Assembly (NCBI RefSeq): GCF_001704155.1
Contig: NZ_CP016294.1
Location: 3,593,501 to 3,657,500 of the forward strand
Direction: 5' to 3'
Source of the DNA: Stenotrophomonas rhizophila
Lineage (GTDB): Bacteria > Pseudomonadota > Gammaproteobacteria > Xanthomonadales > Xanthomonadaceae
DNA: 64,000 nt
The position numbers and the translations under genes are program-made. This document shows positions 52,721-61,672 of this stretch, one piece after another (position 1 is the stretch's first letter; the number at the start of each line of letters is the position of its first letter). The notes under the pieces were generated by a model, which was given only the letters and a program-made list of their open reading frames with translations, had not been told where the DNA came from and ran no database searches.

Positions 52721-53737
52721 GTGACCGCAGCCGCCCACGCCGTATCGGCCAACGCCCCCCTCTCGATGCCGCCGTTCCTGGCGGCCGACGTGGGCGGCAC
52801 GCATGTCCGCGTGGCCCGTGTACAGGCCAGCCCGGACCCGGCCCATCCGGTCCAGCTGCTCGAATACCGCAAGTTCCGCAACGCCGACTACGCCGGCCTG
52901 AGCGCGATCCTGCAGGCCTTCATCGCCGACGGCGAGCGCCCCGCGCACTGCGTGGTGGCCACCGCCGGGTATGCCCGCGAAGACGGCACGGTGATCACCG
53001 CCAACGTGCCGTGGCCGCTGTCGGCGCGCCAGATCGAGGCCGACCTCGGCCTGGAAACGGTGTACATCGTCAATGACTTCGAAGCCGTGGCCTACGCCGC
53101 CGCGCAGGTCGATGCCAGCGGCGTGCTGCAGCTGACCGGCCCGGCCACCGCCCCGCGCGGTCCGACCCTGGTGGTTGGCCCGGGCACCGGATTGGGTGCG
53201 GCGCTGTGGATCCCGACCGCGCATGGCGCGGTGGTGCTGGCCACCGAAGCCGGCCAGCCGACGCTGGCGGTGAGCACCGAGCTGGAAATGGCGATCGTGC
53301 GGCAGATGCAGCGCGACCTCGCCCACGTTTCGGTCGAACATGCGCTGTCCGGCCCGGGCCTGATGAACCTCTACCGCGCCCTGTGCGCGATCGAAGGCCA
53401 GCCGGCCGTGCTGGCCACGCCCGATGCGATCACCGCCGCGGCCGTGGGCAACCAGGACGCACTGGCCCGCCAGAGCCTGGACGTGTTCTGCGGCCTGCTC
53501 GGCAGCACCATCGGTGACATGGCGCTGCAGTACGGCGCCCACGGTGGCGTGTACCTGGCTGGCGGCATCCTGCCGCAGATCCGCGAATACCTGTTGAACA
53601 GCACCTTCGTGTCCCGGTACCTCAACAAGGGTCCGATGCGCGAGGCGCTGGAACGCATACCCGTGAAGGTGGTCGAGCACGGGCAGCTGGGCGTCATCGG
53701 CGCCGCCAGCTGGTACCTCGGCCGCACGGACGCTTGA
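52721..53737 (+). CDS. Glucokinase-family kinase, probably N-acetylglucosamine kinase
   Basis: Hexokinase-fold enzyme of 338 residues from the GTG at 52721 (gggag upstream; frame open from 52592). ATP-binding LAADVGGTHVRVARV at the N-terminus, NDFEAVAYAA, and the GPGTGLGAALWIP loop are glucokinase (Glk) family features. In this island the likely substrate is GlcNAc, giving GlcNAc-6-phosphate for NagA, because no phosphotransferase system gene is present and the permease is an MFS type. First gene of the plus-strand arm. Confidence 0.88.
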   Translation: MTAAAHAVSANAPLSMPPFLAADVGGTHVRVARVQASPDPAHPVQLLEYRKFRNADYAGLSAILQAFIADGERPAHCVVATAGYAREDGTVITANVPWPLSARQIEADLGLETVYIVNDFEAVAYAAAQVDASGVLQLTGPATAPRGPTLVVGPGTGLGAALWIPTAHGAVVLATEAGQPTLAVSTELEMAIVRQMQRDLAHVSVEHALSGPGLMNLYRALCAIEGQPAVLATPDAITAAAVGNQDALARQSLDVFCGLLGSTIGDMALQYGAHGGVYLAGGILPQIREYLLNSTFVSRYLNKGPMREALERIPVKVVEHGQLGVIGAASWYLGRTDA

Positions 53738-53799
53738 TCGCACGCATCGCAAACCGCACGCCGTCGCTGGCGCACCAACGATTGATGAGGAGAGACATC

Positions 53800-56463
53800 A
53801 TGAACCACCGCAAGAGCCTGCTTTCGGCAGCCATTTTCAGCTGTATCGCCTTCGGCGCCCATGCGCAGGAAGCACAGCCCACCGCCACCGACCTGGACAC
53901 CGTGGTCGTCACCGGTATTCGCGGTTCGATGGAGAAATCCCTCGACACCAAGCGTGATGCCAATGCGCGCCTGGAAGTGGTCACCGCCGAAGACGTCGGC
54001 AAGCTGCCGGCGCACAACGTGGCCGACACCCTGCAGCGCCTGCCCGGCGTGAACATCAGCTCGGCCAGCGCCGACGAAGGCGGCTTCGACGAAGCCGACC
54101 GCGTCAGCCTGCGCGGCACCAGCCCCAGCCTCACCCAGACCCTGATCGACGGCCACAGCGTCGGCTCGGCCGACTGGTTCGTGCTCAGCCAGGGCAACAA
54201 CGTCGGCCGCAGCGTGAGCTACTCGCTGCTGCCGTCGGAACTGGTCAGCTCGGTGGAAGTGAACAAGTCCTCGCAGGCCAAGCTGCAGGACGGCGGCACC
54301 ACTGGTACGGTCAACATCATCACCCGCAAGCCGCTGCAGTTCTCCAAGCAGCTCAGTGCCGAAGCCTCGCTGGGCGTGGTGCGTTCGGACCAGGCCGATT
54401 CCAACGACCCGCAGTTCTCGGGCCTGTTCAACTACAAGAACGCCGACAGCACCTTCGGCGTGATGGTGCAGGGCTTCTACCAGAAGCGCGAGCTGCGCCG
54501 CGAAGCGCAGGAAATCCCGGGCGGCTTCTTCAAGATCAAGGCCACCGACCCGGTGGCGGCGACCAACCCGGACCTGGTCGGCGTGAACGTGCCGGGCCTG
54601 CTGGGTTCGACCCTGTTCGAGCAGACCCGTGAGCGCAAGGGCGGCCTGGTCACCCTGCAGTGGAAGCCGATCGACGACCTGACCCTCGGCCTGAGCGGCT
54701 TCACCTCCGAACTTGAAGCGAACAACTACAACCGCAACTACATGATGTGGGGCGGCAACTTCGCCGCGTCGCAGGCGCCGAACCCGGGCTACACGATCAA
54801 GGACGGCGTACTCACCAATGCCACCTACGCGGGCGTGCCGGGCACCAACTACGCCGTGTACGACATGATCTACCGTGAGGCGACGGCCAAGACCAGCTAC
54901 GTCACCTTCGATGCCGACTGGCAGATCAACGACAACCTCGGCGCCAAGTTCCAGGCCGGCACCACCAAGGGCACCGGCGAGACCCCGCGCCAGTTCATTG
55001 CCGAAGTGACCCTGGGCCAGGGCGGCGGCGCCAGCTGGGCCACCCATGGTGCAGGTTCGCCGGTGGATTGGAACGTGGGCGGCGATACCAGCCCGGGCGG
55101 CGTCAGCAGCTTCGGCACCTGGGGCAACCAGCAGGTCAAGGCGGAAGACAAGGAAGACTGGGCGTCGCTGGACTTCAACCAGTACTTCGGCGATGGCGGT
55201 GCACTGAGCTCGATCGACTTCGGCCTGCGCTTCGCCGACCACGAGCGTGAAGCGCTGTCGCCGGAAGGCGCCAGCCCGGGCGACATCTGGTCGGCCCTGC
55301 AGGGCAGCGCCACCGGCCAGTACCCGAGCAACTTCGCCAGCGGCATCGGCGGCACCTTCCCGCGCGACATCTGGTACTACACCCCGGACGCGCTGAAGAC
55401 CGCCATCCTCAACAACTCCACTTGGCTGTCCAACAACGATGGCCCGACCGGCCGCCACAACTACGGCGCCGAGTGGAAGGTGAAGGAAAAGAACTTCGCC
55501 GGCTACGTGCAGGCCAACTTCACCGGTGACTGGTGGAGCGGCAACGTCGGCCTGCGTTACGTGGACATCAAGCAGGACATCGACACCTACCTGGCAGTCA
55601 GCGATGCGGCCCGTGCCGACGTGAGCAGCCTGTTCGGCATGTGGCAGCGCCAGGCGTTCCAGAACAAGCACAGCCGCGTGCTGCCGAGCGCCAACATCAA
55701 GTTCGACCTGGACGACAACCTGGTGCTGCGCGTGGCCGCGTCGCAGACCCAGACCCTGCCGGACTACTCCGCGCTGGGTGCGTCTGCATGGGGTTCGGAC
55801 CTGAACAAGACCGGCGGTGGCGGCAACCCGGAACTGAAGCCGACCATCGGCAGCAACCTGGACGCCAACCTGGAGTGGTACTTCATGCCGCGCGGCCTGC
55901 TGTCGGTTGGTGCGTACCACATCGACCTGAAGGACTACGTCGCCTTCGACGTGGTCAACCGCCAGCTCTTCAGCGAACTGACCAACCAGCTTGAAACCTA
56001 CGCGGTCTCCACCCCGATCAATGCCGACGGCAAGGTCACCGGCGTGGAAGTGGCCTACGAACAGCCGATCGGCGAGAACTTCGGCATCAACGCCAACTAC
56101 ACCTACGCCAACGGCAGCTCGGCGCACACCTGGGCCGACGGCAGCCACAACCTGCTGGGCACCTCGAAGAACACCTACAACGTGGGCGCCTTCTTCGAGA
56201 ATGAAACCTTCGGCGCACGCGTCAGCTACACCCGCCGTTCCTCGTTCCTGATCAGCCTGTCCGGTGCCAACCCGTACTACCAGGATGATTTCGGCACGCT
56301 GTCGGCCTCGCTGAGCTACGCACCCACCAAGTGGATGAGCATCACCCTGGATGGCCTGAACCTCAACAACCCGACCTACAAGTACTACCAGAGCGCGTCC
56401 ATTCCGACCTCGTTCTACTCCAACGGTCGCCAGTACTACCTGAACTTCCGCTTCAAGTACTAA
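53800..56463 (+). CDS. TonB-dependent receptor, chito-oligosaccharide candidate
   Basis: Outer-membrane receptor of 887 residues with signal peptide ending GAHAQE. Plug starts LDTVVVTGIRGSMEKSLDTK, the CUT-type signature of carbohydrate receptors; the segment VEVNKSSQAKLQDGGTTGTV is typical. The C-terminal strand ends YLNFRFKY. It follows the kinase and precedes a GH20 hexosaminidase, so it most likely imports chitin or N-glycan-derived oligosaccharides. The start at 53800 is supported by gaggagagac. Confidence 0.93.
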   Translation: MNHRKSLLSAAIFSCIAFGAHAQEAQPTATDLDTVVVTGIRGSMEKSLDTKRDANARLEVVTAEDVGKLPAHNVADTLQRLPGVNISSASADEGGFDEADRVSLRGTSPSLTQTLIDGHSVGSADWFVLSQGNNVGRSVSYSLLPSELVSSVEVNKSSQAKLQDGGTTGTVNIITRKPLQFSKQLSAEASLGVVRSDQADSNDPQFSGLFNYKNADSTFGVMVQGFYQKRELRREAQEIPGGFFKIKATDPVAATNPDLVGVNVPGLLGSTLFEQTRERKGGLVTLQWKPIDDLTLGLSGFTSELEANNYNRNYMMWGGNFAASQAPNPGYTIKDGVLTNATYAGVPGTNYAVYDMIYREATAKTSYVTFDADWQINDNLGAKFQAGTTKGTGETPRQFIAEVTLGQGGGASWATHGAGSPVDWNVGGDTSPGGVSSFGTWGNQQVKAEDKEDWASLDFNQYFGDGGALSSIDFGLRFADHEREALSPEGASPGDIWSALQGSATGQYPSNFASGIGGTFPRDIWYYTPDALKTAILNNSTWLSNNDGPTGRHNYGAEWKVKEKNFAGYVQANFTGDWWSGNVGLRYVDIKQDIDTYLAVSDAARADVSSLFGMWQRQAFQNKHSRVLPSANIKFDLDDNLVLRVAASQTQTLPDYSALGASAWGSDLNKTGGGGNPELKPTIGSNLDANLEWYFMPRGLLSVGAYHIDLKDYVAFDVVNRQLFSELTNQLETYAVSTPINADGKVTGVEVAYEQPIGENFGINANYTYANGSSAHTWADGSHNLLGTSKNTYNVGAFFENETFGARVSYTRRSSFLISLSGANPYYQDDFGTLSASLSYAPTKWMSITLDGLNLNNPTYKYYQSASIPTSFYSNGRQYYLNFRFKY

Positions 56464-56474
56464 TGTGGCATTGG

Positions 56475-56500
56475 TGTGCCGGCCAACGGCCGGCGCTACC
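56475..56500 (-). repeat. SMAG/REP element
   Basis: gtgtgccggccaacggccggcgctacc, minus-oriented palindrome with GTAG head, immediately after the receptor stop. Confidence 0.78.
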
Positions 56501-56521
56501 CGGTGGGCCGTTCCGGCCCAC

Positions 56522-56555
56522 TGAAAACGGGCCCGGAACCGGGCCCGTTTTTTTT
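56522..56555 (+). terminator. Rho-independent terminator or attenuator
   Basis: Stem acgggcccgg / ccgggcccgt with a 2-base loop followed by seven or more T. It lies between the receptor and the hexosaminidase and could reduce read-through, letting the enzyme be made at lower level. Confidence 0.9.
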
Positions 56556-56579
56556 AACCCGCACCAAAGGAATGACCCG

Positions 56580-58916
56580 ATGCACACCCGCACCCGTCGT
56601 ACCTCGCTGTCGCTGCTGCCCCTGGCCCTGGCGCTCTCGCTGGCCCCACTGGCACATGCCACCGATGCCCAGGCCCCCGATGGCCCGCGCGCCCTGCCCG
56701 GCTCGTTGCCGCTGATTCCCGCCCCCGCCCGGCTGCAACGCCTTGAGGGCGCGGGCTACACCGTCACCTCCACGACCGCGCTGCGCGCGCAGGGCGCGGG
56801 CGCCCAGCGCGTGGCTGGCCTGTTCGCGACCCAGCTGCAGCACAGCGGTGGTCCGGCACTGGTCGTGGCCACCGCACGCGGCAATGACGGTATCCGCTTC
56901 GTGCTCGACGCCACCCTGAAGACCGGTGCGGAGGGTTACCAGCTGCGCAGCGATGCGCGCGGCGTGACCGTGCTGGCCGCTACCGAAGCGGGCCTTTTCT
57001 ATGGCGCGGCCACCCTGTCGCAGCTGCTCACGGGCGGCAGCGACGGTGTCGTGCCGGCACTGAAGATCGACGATGCGCCGCGTTTCAGCTGGCGCGGGCT
57101 GATGCTCGATTCGGCGCGCCACTTCCAGAGCCTGGACGAGATCAAGCGCGTGCTCGACGCGATGGCCGAACAGAAGCTCAATACGTTCCACTGGCATCTC
57201 ACCGATGACCAGGGCTGGCGCATGGAAATCAAGCGCTACCCGAAGCTGACCGGCGTGGGCAGCTGCCGTATTCCGGCCGGCGATGGTGGGCGCGACCCGG
57301 CCACCGGTGCGCCGCGCCCGTATTGCGGCTTCTATACCCAGGACCAGATCCGTGAAGTGATCGCCTACGCCGCCGCGCGGCATATCCAGGTGATCCCGGA
57401 GATCGACGTGCCCGGCCACGCCACCGCCGCCATCGCCGCGTACCCCGAGCTGGGCACGATCGATACGCCGTTGCAGCCACTCAGCGAATGGGGCGTGTTC
57501 CCGAACCTGTTCAACACCGAAGAAAGCACCTTCGAGTTCCTGGAGAACGTGCTGGAGGAAGTCATCCAGCTGTTCCCCGCCAAGTACGTCCACGTAGGCG
57601 GCGACGAAGCCGTCAAGGACCAGTGGGAGGCCAGCCCGCGCGTGCAGGAACGCATGCGCGAGGTGGGCGCCGGCACCGAAAACGAGATGCAGGCGCACCT
57701 GATCAAGCGGCTGGAGAAGTTCCTCGAACAGCACGACCGCCGCCTGATCGGCTGGGATGAAATCCTCGAAGGCGGGCTGCCGCCGGAAGCCACGGTGATG
57801 TCCTGGCGCGGTACCGAGGGCGGCCTGAAAGCCGCCAGCGAAGGCCACGACGTGGTGATGTCGCCCGTCACCGACATGTACATGGATTACCTGCAGACCA
57901 ACTCGGAAAACGAGCCGCCGGGCCGCCCGCTGACCACCCCGCTGGGCCGCGTGTACGGGTTCGAGCCGGTGCCCGACAGCCTGGCCCGCGACAAGCAGCA
58001 GCACATCCTGGGCCTGCAGGCCAACATGTTCACCGAGCACACCCGCAGTGTCGCGCGCCTGCACCACAACGTGTTCCCGCGCCTGGCCGCAGTCGCCGAA
58101 ACCGGCTGGTCGCCGCGTGAGCGCCGCGACTTCGCCGACTTCCTGGCGCGCCTGCCGTCGCAGCTGCAGCGCTGGCAGGCGATGGGCATCGCGTATGCGC
58201 AGACCCCGTTCGAAGTGGAAGCGGATGTGAGCGACGACCGCAAGGCGGGCACCGCGACGTTGGCACTGCGCAACCCGCTCAACTACGAGATCCGCTACAG
58301 CGTGGACGGTAGCCCGGTGACCGCGGCGTCGCCGCGCTACACCACGCCGCTGACCCAGCCGCTGCCGGTGGGGGTCCAGGCCGCCACGTTCTTCGACGGG
58401 CAGGCGCTGGCCAAGGCGGCCAGCCGCTTCGACGTCACCGCGCAGTCGTTGCTGAGCCGTACTGACGAGCACCTGGCGATGTGCCCGGGCGAAGGCAAGC
58501 TGCTGTTGCGGCTGGAAGACGACGGCCCGGCCGACGGCGCGCGCGCCATCTTCAACGTGAACATCTTCAACCCTTGCTGGTTGTGGGAAGGCGCGGACAT
58601 GGATGGCATTGCGAAGCTGCGGGTGCGTGCCGGGCAGATTCCGTATTACTTCCAGCTGGCCCACGACGAGCCGCAGCGGCGCTTCGTGCCGGCGCGCAGC
58701 GCGCATGGTGAGATGGACATCCTCAACGCGCAGTGCGATGGCAAGCCGTTGGCCAGCGTGCCGCTGCCGGCCACCCCGGGTGCGGATGGATTCATCACGC
58801 TGGAAGCAGCGCTGCCGCGTTCGCTGAAGGGCCATCAAGACCTGTGCGTGCGCTTCACCGGCGACACCCGCCCCACGATGTGGGTACTGGACACGCTGGA
58901 GCTGGTACCGCGTTGA
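56580..58916 (+). CDS. Beta-N-acetylhexosaminidase, GH20
   Basis: Exported GH20 enzyme of 778 residues; signal peptide ends near PLAHAT. The GH20 N-terminal domain (residues about 45-160) is followed by the catalytic TIM barrel: FSWRGLMLDSARHF, KLNTFHWHLTDDQGW, and the catalytic pair Asp342-Glu343 in VHVGGDEAVK. The long C-terminal part (about 550-778) includes a chitobiase-like end. It removes terminal GlcNAc from chito-oligosaccharides. It lies downstream of the terminator after the receptor but in the same island. In Xanthomonas such genes are part of the nag regulon. Confidence 0.94.
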   Translation: MHTRTRRTSLSLLPLALALSLAPLAHATDAQAPDGPRALPGSLPLIPAPARLQRLEGAGYTVTSTTALRAQGAGAQRVAGLFATQLQHSGGPALVVATARGNDGIRFVLDATLKTGAEGYQLRSDARGVTVLAATEAGLFYGAATLSQLLTGGSDGVVPALKIDDAPRFSWRGLMLDSARHFQSLDEIKRVLDAMAEQKLNTFHWHLTDDQGWRMEIKRYPKLTGVGSCRIPAGDGGRDPATGAPRPYCGFYTQDQIREVIAYAAARHIQVIPEIDVPGHATAAIAAYPELGTIDTPLQPLSEWGVFPNLFNTEESTFEFLENVLEEVIQLFPAKYVHVGGDEAVKDQWEASPRVQERMREVGAGTENEMQAHLIKRLEKFLEQHDRRLIGWDEILEGGLPPEATVMSWRGTEGGLKAASEGHDVVMSPVTDMYMDYLQTNSENEPPGRPLTTPLGRVYGFEPVPDSLARDKQQHILGLQANMFTEHTRSVARLHHNVFPRLAAVAETGWSPRERRDFADFLARLPSQLQRWQAMGIAYAQTPFEVEADVSDDRKAGTATLALRNPLNYEIRYSVDGSPVTAASPRYTTPLTQPLPVGVQAATFFDGQALAKAASRFDVTAQSLLSRTDEHLAMCPGEGKLLLRLEDDGPADGARAIFNVNIFNPCWLWEGADMDGIAKLRVRAGQIPYYFQLAHDEPQRRFVPARSAHGEMDILNAQCDGKPLASVPLPATPGADGFITLEAALPRSLKGHQDLCVRFTGDTRPTMWVLDTLELVPR

Positions 58917-58920
58917 TGAA

Positions 58921-58950
58921 GTAGCGGTGCCGGCCCATGGCCGGCACCCG
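58921..58950 (+). repeat. SMAG/REP element
   Basis: gtagcggtgccggcccatggccggcacccg, a plus-oriented GTAG palindrome directly after the hexosaminidase. Confidence 0.78.
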
Positions 58951-58964
58951 TGTTGCCTGAATGA

Positions 58965-59111
58965 GGTAGGGTCGGTTCCCAAACGACCGCCGATAACGTT
59001 TCCGAACCGGTAACGCATTGCAATCAACGGCAACGGCTTCTGCTTCGTTGCAGGTCATGCGTTACCGGGCGTTGATACGTTCACTGCGGTCGTTCGGGAA
59101 CCGACCCTACC
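58965..59111. repeat. Nested stem-loop repeat, copy 2
   Basis: Outer arms near 58965-58993 and 59083-59111 (ggtagggtcggttccc / gggaaccgaccctacc) pair almost perfectly. The inner arms 59007-59018 (ccggtaacgcat) and 59057-59068 (atgcgttaccgg) form a perfect 12-bp stem. It shares its outer arms and the caggtcatgcgtt-like inner part with copy 1. It lies between the convergent hexosaminidase and vanZ-like genes. Confidence 0.82.
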
Positions 59112-59114
59112 CGG

Positions 59115-59504
59115 CTAGCCCTTCATGCGTAAAAGCAGATCGCGCAGCGGCGTGAATACCGTTGCCATGCCGACCACCACGCCGACGCTGTTGGCCAGCG
59201 CATCCATCGGGTCGGCCATGCGGTCGGTGGTCAGCGCGCCCTGCAGGAATTCAATGCCCACGCCCAGCAGCACCAGCCCGGCGCCGGCCCACAGCAGTGC
59301 CGTGCGCGTGCGGTAGATCTGCACCGCCGCCGAGGCCAGCAGGAAGTACGCAAGGAAGTGCTCGACCTTGTCGCTGTTCTGCGGCAATGCCAGCGGCGGT
59401 GGCGGGATCAGGCAGACCACGATCGTGACCGCGATTGCCAACCACCACAGCCCCAGCCACGCGCGCGGGAAGCGCAGCGGCTTCAACATCCCGGTCGCAG
59501 TCAT
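59115..59504 (-). CDS. VanZ family membrane protein
   Basis: Integral membrane protein of 129 residues with about four helices and a VanZ-like pattern (DKVEHFLAYFLLASAA, GIEFLQGALTTDRMADPMDALANSVGVVVG). Function outside teicoplanin resistance is unknown; such genes are common in Xanthomonadaceae. Its start is 1 bp after the stop of the methyltransferase gene on the same strand. Confidence 0.85.
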   Translation of the reverse strand: MTATGMLKPLRFPRAWLGLWWLAIAVTIVVCLIPPPPLALPQNSDKVEHFLAYFLLASAAVQIYRTRTALLWAGAGLVLLGVGIEFLQGALTTDRMADPMDALANSVGVVVGMATVFTPLRDLLLRMKG

Positions 59505-59505
59505 T

Positions 59506-60690
59506 TCAGAGCCGCCAGGTCAGGTCGCCAAGCAGGAACGCCGGATCGAAGTCCACGTCGCGCTGGAAGCCCATCACCTGGAAGCGCTCGCCCATCTCGC
59601 TGGGCAGGGTGAGTTTCTTGACCTGGTCACGCAGGCGCAGCTTGCCGATCTCGTCGGCACGTTCCTCGGCCAATGCCAGCAACCCATCCAGGCCGTTGCC
59701 GAGCAGGAAACTGGACTGGGTGCAGTAGCCGGCCAGCTCGAAGCCGGCATGGGTGCCGGCTTCGGCCAGCGCGGTGAAATCCACCGACGCGGTCAGGTCC
59801 TGCAGGCCCGGCCAGAGAAACACGTCGTTGTGCACATGGTGACGGTAGAAGGCGCGCACGGTGCCGTCATCGCGGTCATCGCGGTAGTACTCGTTGCGCG
59901 GGTAGCCGTAATCCACGAACAGCATCGCGCCGCGCTTCAGCCCGCCAGCGACCGCCTGGATCCAGTACGGCAGGTGCGGCAGCAGTTCGGAACGGTAGCC
60001 ATCAGCGAAGGGCTTTTCACGGTAGCGTTCCAGATGGCGCACGGCCGAGGTGAGCATGGCATCGGCCGGTTGCGCGCCGCGCATGAAGCGCCCGTCGGCA
60101 TCCAGTTCCACGGTCTCTTCATAGACCATGCCGTCGCGCGCCAGGAAGCGCGGGGTCGGCAGCGCATCGATGACTTCATTGGCGAACACCATGCCGTCCC
60201 AGTCGTCGTCGAACGGGCCGTCCAGCCATTCCACCAGGGCGAACAGCGGCGGCACCAGCGCCTTCTCCAGGCGCTCGCGCTGGCGCTCGCGCAGGTCCGC
60301 GCTGGGTTCCAGGATCGCATAGCGCTCCGGCAGCGCATCCAGCTCCAGCATGCGCTTGAGCAGGATCTCGGCGAACGCACCGCTGCCGCCGCCCAGTTCC
60401 AGGAAGCGCGCCTGCGGCCCCAGCTGCTGCATGACCGGGGCCACTGCGTTGGCCACGGTGGCGGTGAACAGCGGGCCCAGTTCCGGAGAAGTGGTGAAAT
60501 CCCCCGCCGCACCGAACTTGCTGGCACCGGCGCTGTAATAGCCCCAGCCAGGTGCATACAGGCTCAGTTCCATGAACCGGGCAAATGGCATGGCACCGCC
60601 ATTGGCGAGGATTTCCGCGCGCAGGGCAGCGGCCAGTTCGTCGCTGTGGGCCAGGGCGTCGGCATCGGGCGTGGGCAGGGAGGTATGCAT
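59506..60690 (-). CDS. SAM-dependent methyltransferase, MidA/NDUFAF7 family
   Basis: A 394-residue protein of the DUF185/Methyltransf_28 family related to MidA/NDUFAF7. It begins MHTSLPTPDADALAHS, and the SAM-binding segment is LELGGGSGAFAEILL near residue 90. GLQDLTASVDFTALAEAG is a conserved family segment. The human relative methylates an arginine of respiratory complex I; a bacterial target is not established. Start at 60690 follows the family N-terminus; the frame is open far upstream. It is divergent from the pteridine reductase gene (55 bp). Confidence 0.9.
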   Translation of the reverse strand: MHTSLPTPDADALAHSDELAAALRAEILANGGAMPFARFMELSLYAPGWGYYSAGASKFGAAGDFTTSPELGPLFTATVANAVAPVMQQLGPQARFLELGGGSGAFAEILLKRMLELDALPERYAILEPSADLRERQRERLEKALVPPLFALVEWLDGPFDDDWDGMVFANEVIDALPTPRFLARDGMVYEETVELDADGRFMRGAQPADAMLTSAVRHLERYREKPFADGYRSELLPHLPYWIQAVAGGLKRGAMLFVDYGYPRNEYYRDDRDDGTVRAFYRHHVHNDVFLWPGLQDLTASVDFTALAEAGTHAGFELAGYCTQSSFLLGNGLDGLLALAEERADEIGKLRLRDQVKKLTLPSEMGERFQVMGFQRDVDFDPAFLLGDLTWRL

Positions 60691-60745
60691 GGTGCAGGCG
60701 ATTGCGGTGACAATGCACAGCATAGCCGAGCAGGAAGGAGCCCCG

Positions 60746-61483
60746 ATGACCGCCACCACACCCGTCGTGCTGATCACCGGCAGCGCGCGCCGGATCGGCG
60801 CCGCCATCGCCCGCCAGTTCCATTCCTGTGGCTGGTCGGTGGTGCTGCACGCACACACCTCCACCGCCGAGCTGCAGCAGATGGCCTTCGACCTGGACAT
60901 GCTGCGCCCGGGCAGTGTGCTGGCCCTGCAGGCCGACCTGCGCGACGCCGATGCCCTGCCCGACCTGGTCGAACAGACCGTGGCCCAGTTCGGGCGGCTG
61001 GATGCGCTGGTCAACAACGCTTCCAATTTCTACCCCACCCTGCTCGGCCAGATCACCGCCGACCAGTGGGACGACCTGTTCGCGGTGAACGCCCGCGCGC
61101 CGCTGCTGCTGGCCCAGGCCGCCGCGCCGCAGCTGCGCCGCCACCAGGGCTGCATCGTCAACCTTACCGACCTGCACGGCACCCAGCCAATGCGTGACCA
61201 CCCGGTCTACGCCGCCGCCAAGGCCGCGCTGGAAATGATCACCCGTTCGCTGGCGCTGGAACTGGCGCCGAAAGTCCGGGTCAACGCCGTGGCGCCGGGC
61301 GCGATCCTGTGGCCCGAACAGGGCAAGGACGATTTCGCCCAGCAGGCGCTGCTGGCACGCACCCCGCTGGGCCGCACCGGGACGGTGGAGGAGATCGCCG
61401 AGGCCGTCTACTGGCTGGTCAACGACGCCCCGTTCGTGACCGGTCACACGTTGCGGGTGGACGGCGGCCGGATGTTGACGTAA
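60746..61483 (+). CDS. Pteridine reductase, FolM/PTR1-like SDR
   Basis: SDR of 245 residues with the pteridine-reductase hallmarks: GSARRIGAAIARQFH (Arg-rich variant of the glycine motif), NNASNFYPTLLGQ, and catalytic Tyr-Lys in HPVYAAAKAAL. It reduces dihydrobiopterin or dihydrofolate in NADPH-dependent fashion and could complement dihydrofolate reductase. The start at 60746 is preceded by aaggag. The next gene on the opposite strand is folK, supporting a pterin/folate role. Confidence 0.88.
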   Translation: MTATTPVVLITGSARRIGAAIARQFHSCGWSVVLHAHTSTAELQQMAFDLDMLRPGSVLALQADLRDADALPDLVEQTVAQFGRLDALVNNASNFYPTLLGQITADQWDDLFAVNARAPLLLAQAAAPQLRRHQGCIVNLTDLHGTQPMRDHPVYAAAKAALEMITRSLALELAPKVRVNAVAPGAILWPEQGKDDFAQQALLARTPLGRTGTVEEIAEAVYWLVNDAPFVTGHTLRVDGGRMLT

Positions 61484-61533
61484 TGCGCGCCGTTGGTCGA
61501 TTGATCCCGATCCCAATGGGCCCCTAACGGTTC

Positions 61534-61555
61534 GTAGCCCCGGCCGTTGGCCGGA
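61534..61555 (+). repeat. SMAG/REP element
   Basis: gtagccccggccgttggccgga, plus-oriented, in the 189-bp stretch between the pteridine reductase and folK stops. Nothing else was seen there. Confidence 0.72.
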
Positions 61556-61672
61556 AACCGCGCGCAGCGCGGCCCAAGCGCCCGGAGCCGGTCACCCGAT
61601 GGTTATGGCAAACACCCCGGCGTGTACACGTTCCGAAGCCCCGCCTTTGGCGACACCCGCCATTTGACGCTG

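Noticed and set aside
53371-56148. A 925-codon open frame opposite the TonB receptor and kinase genes
   Set aside because: Its translation is low-complexity and unlike any protein, while the opposite strand encodes a clear receptor with signal peptide and terminal aromatic residue.
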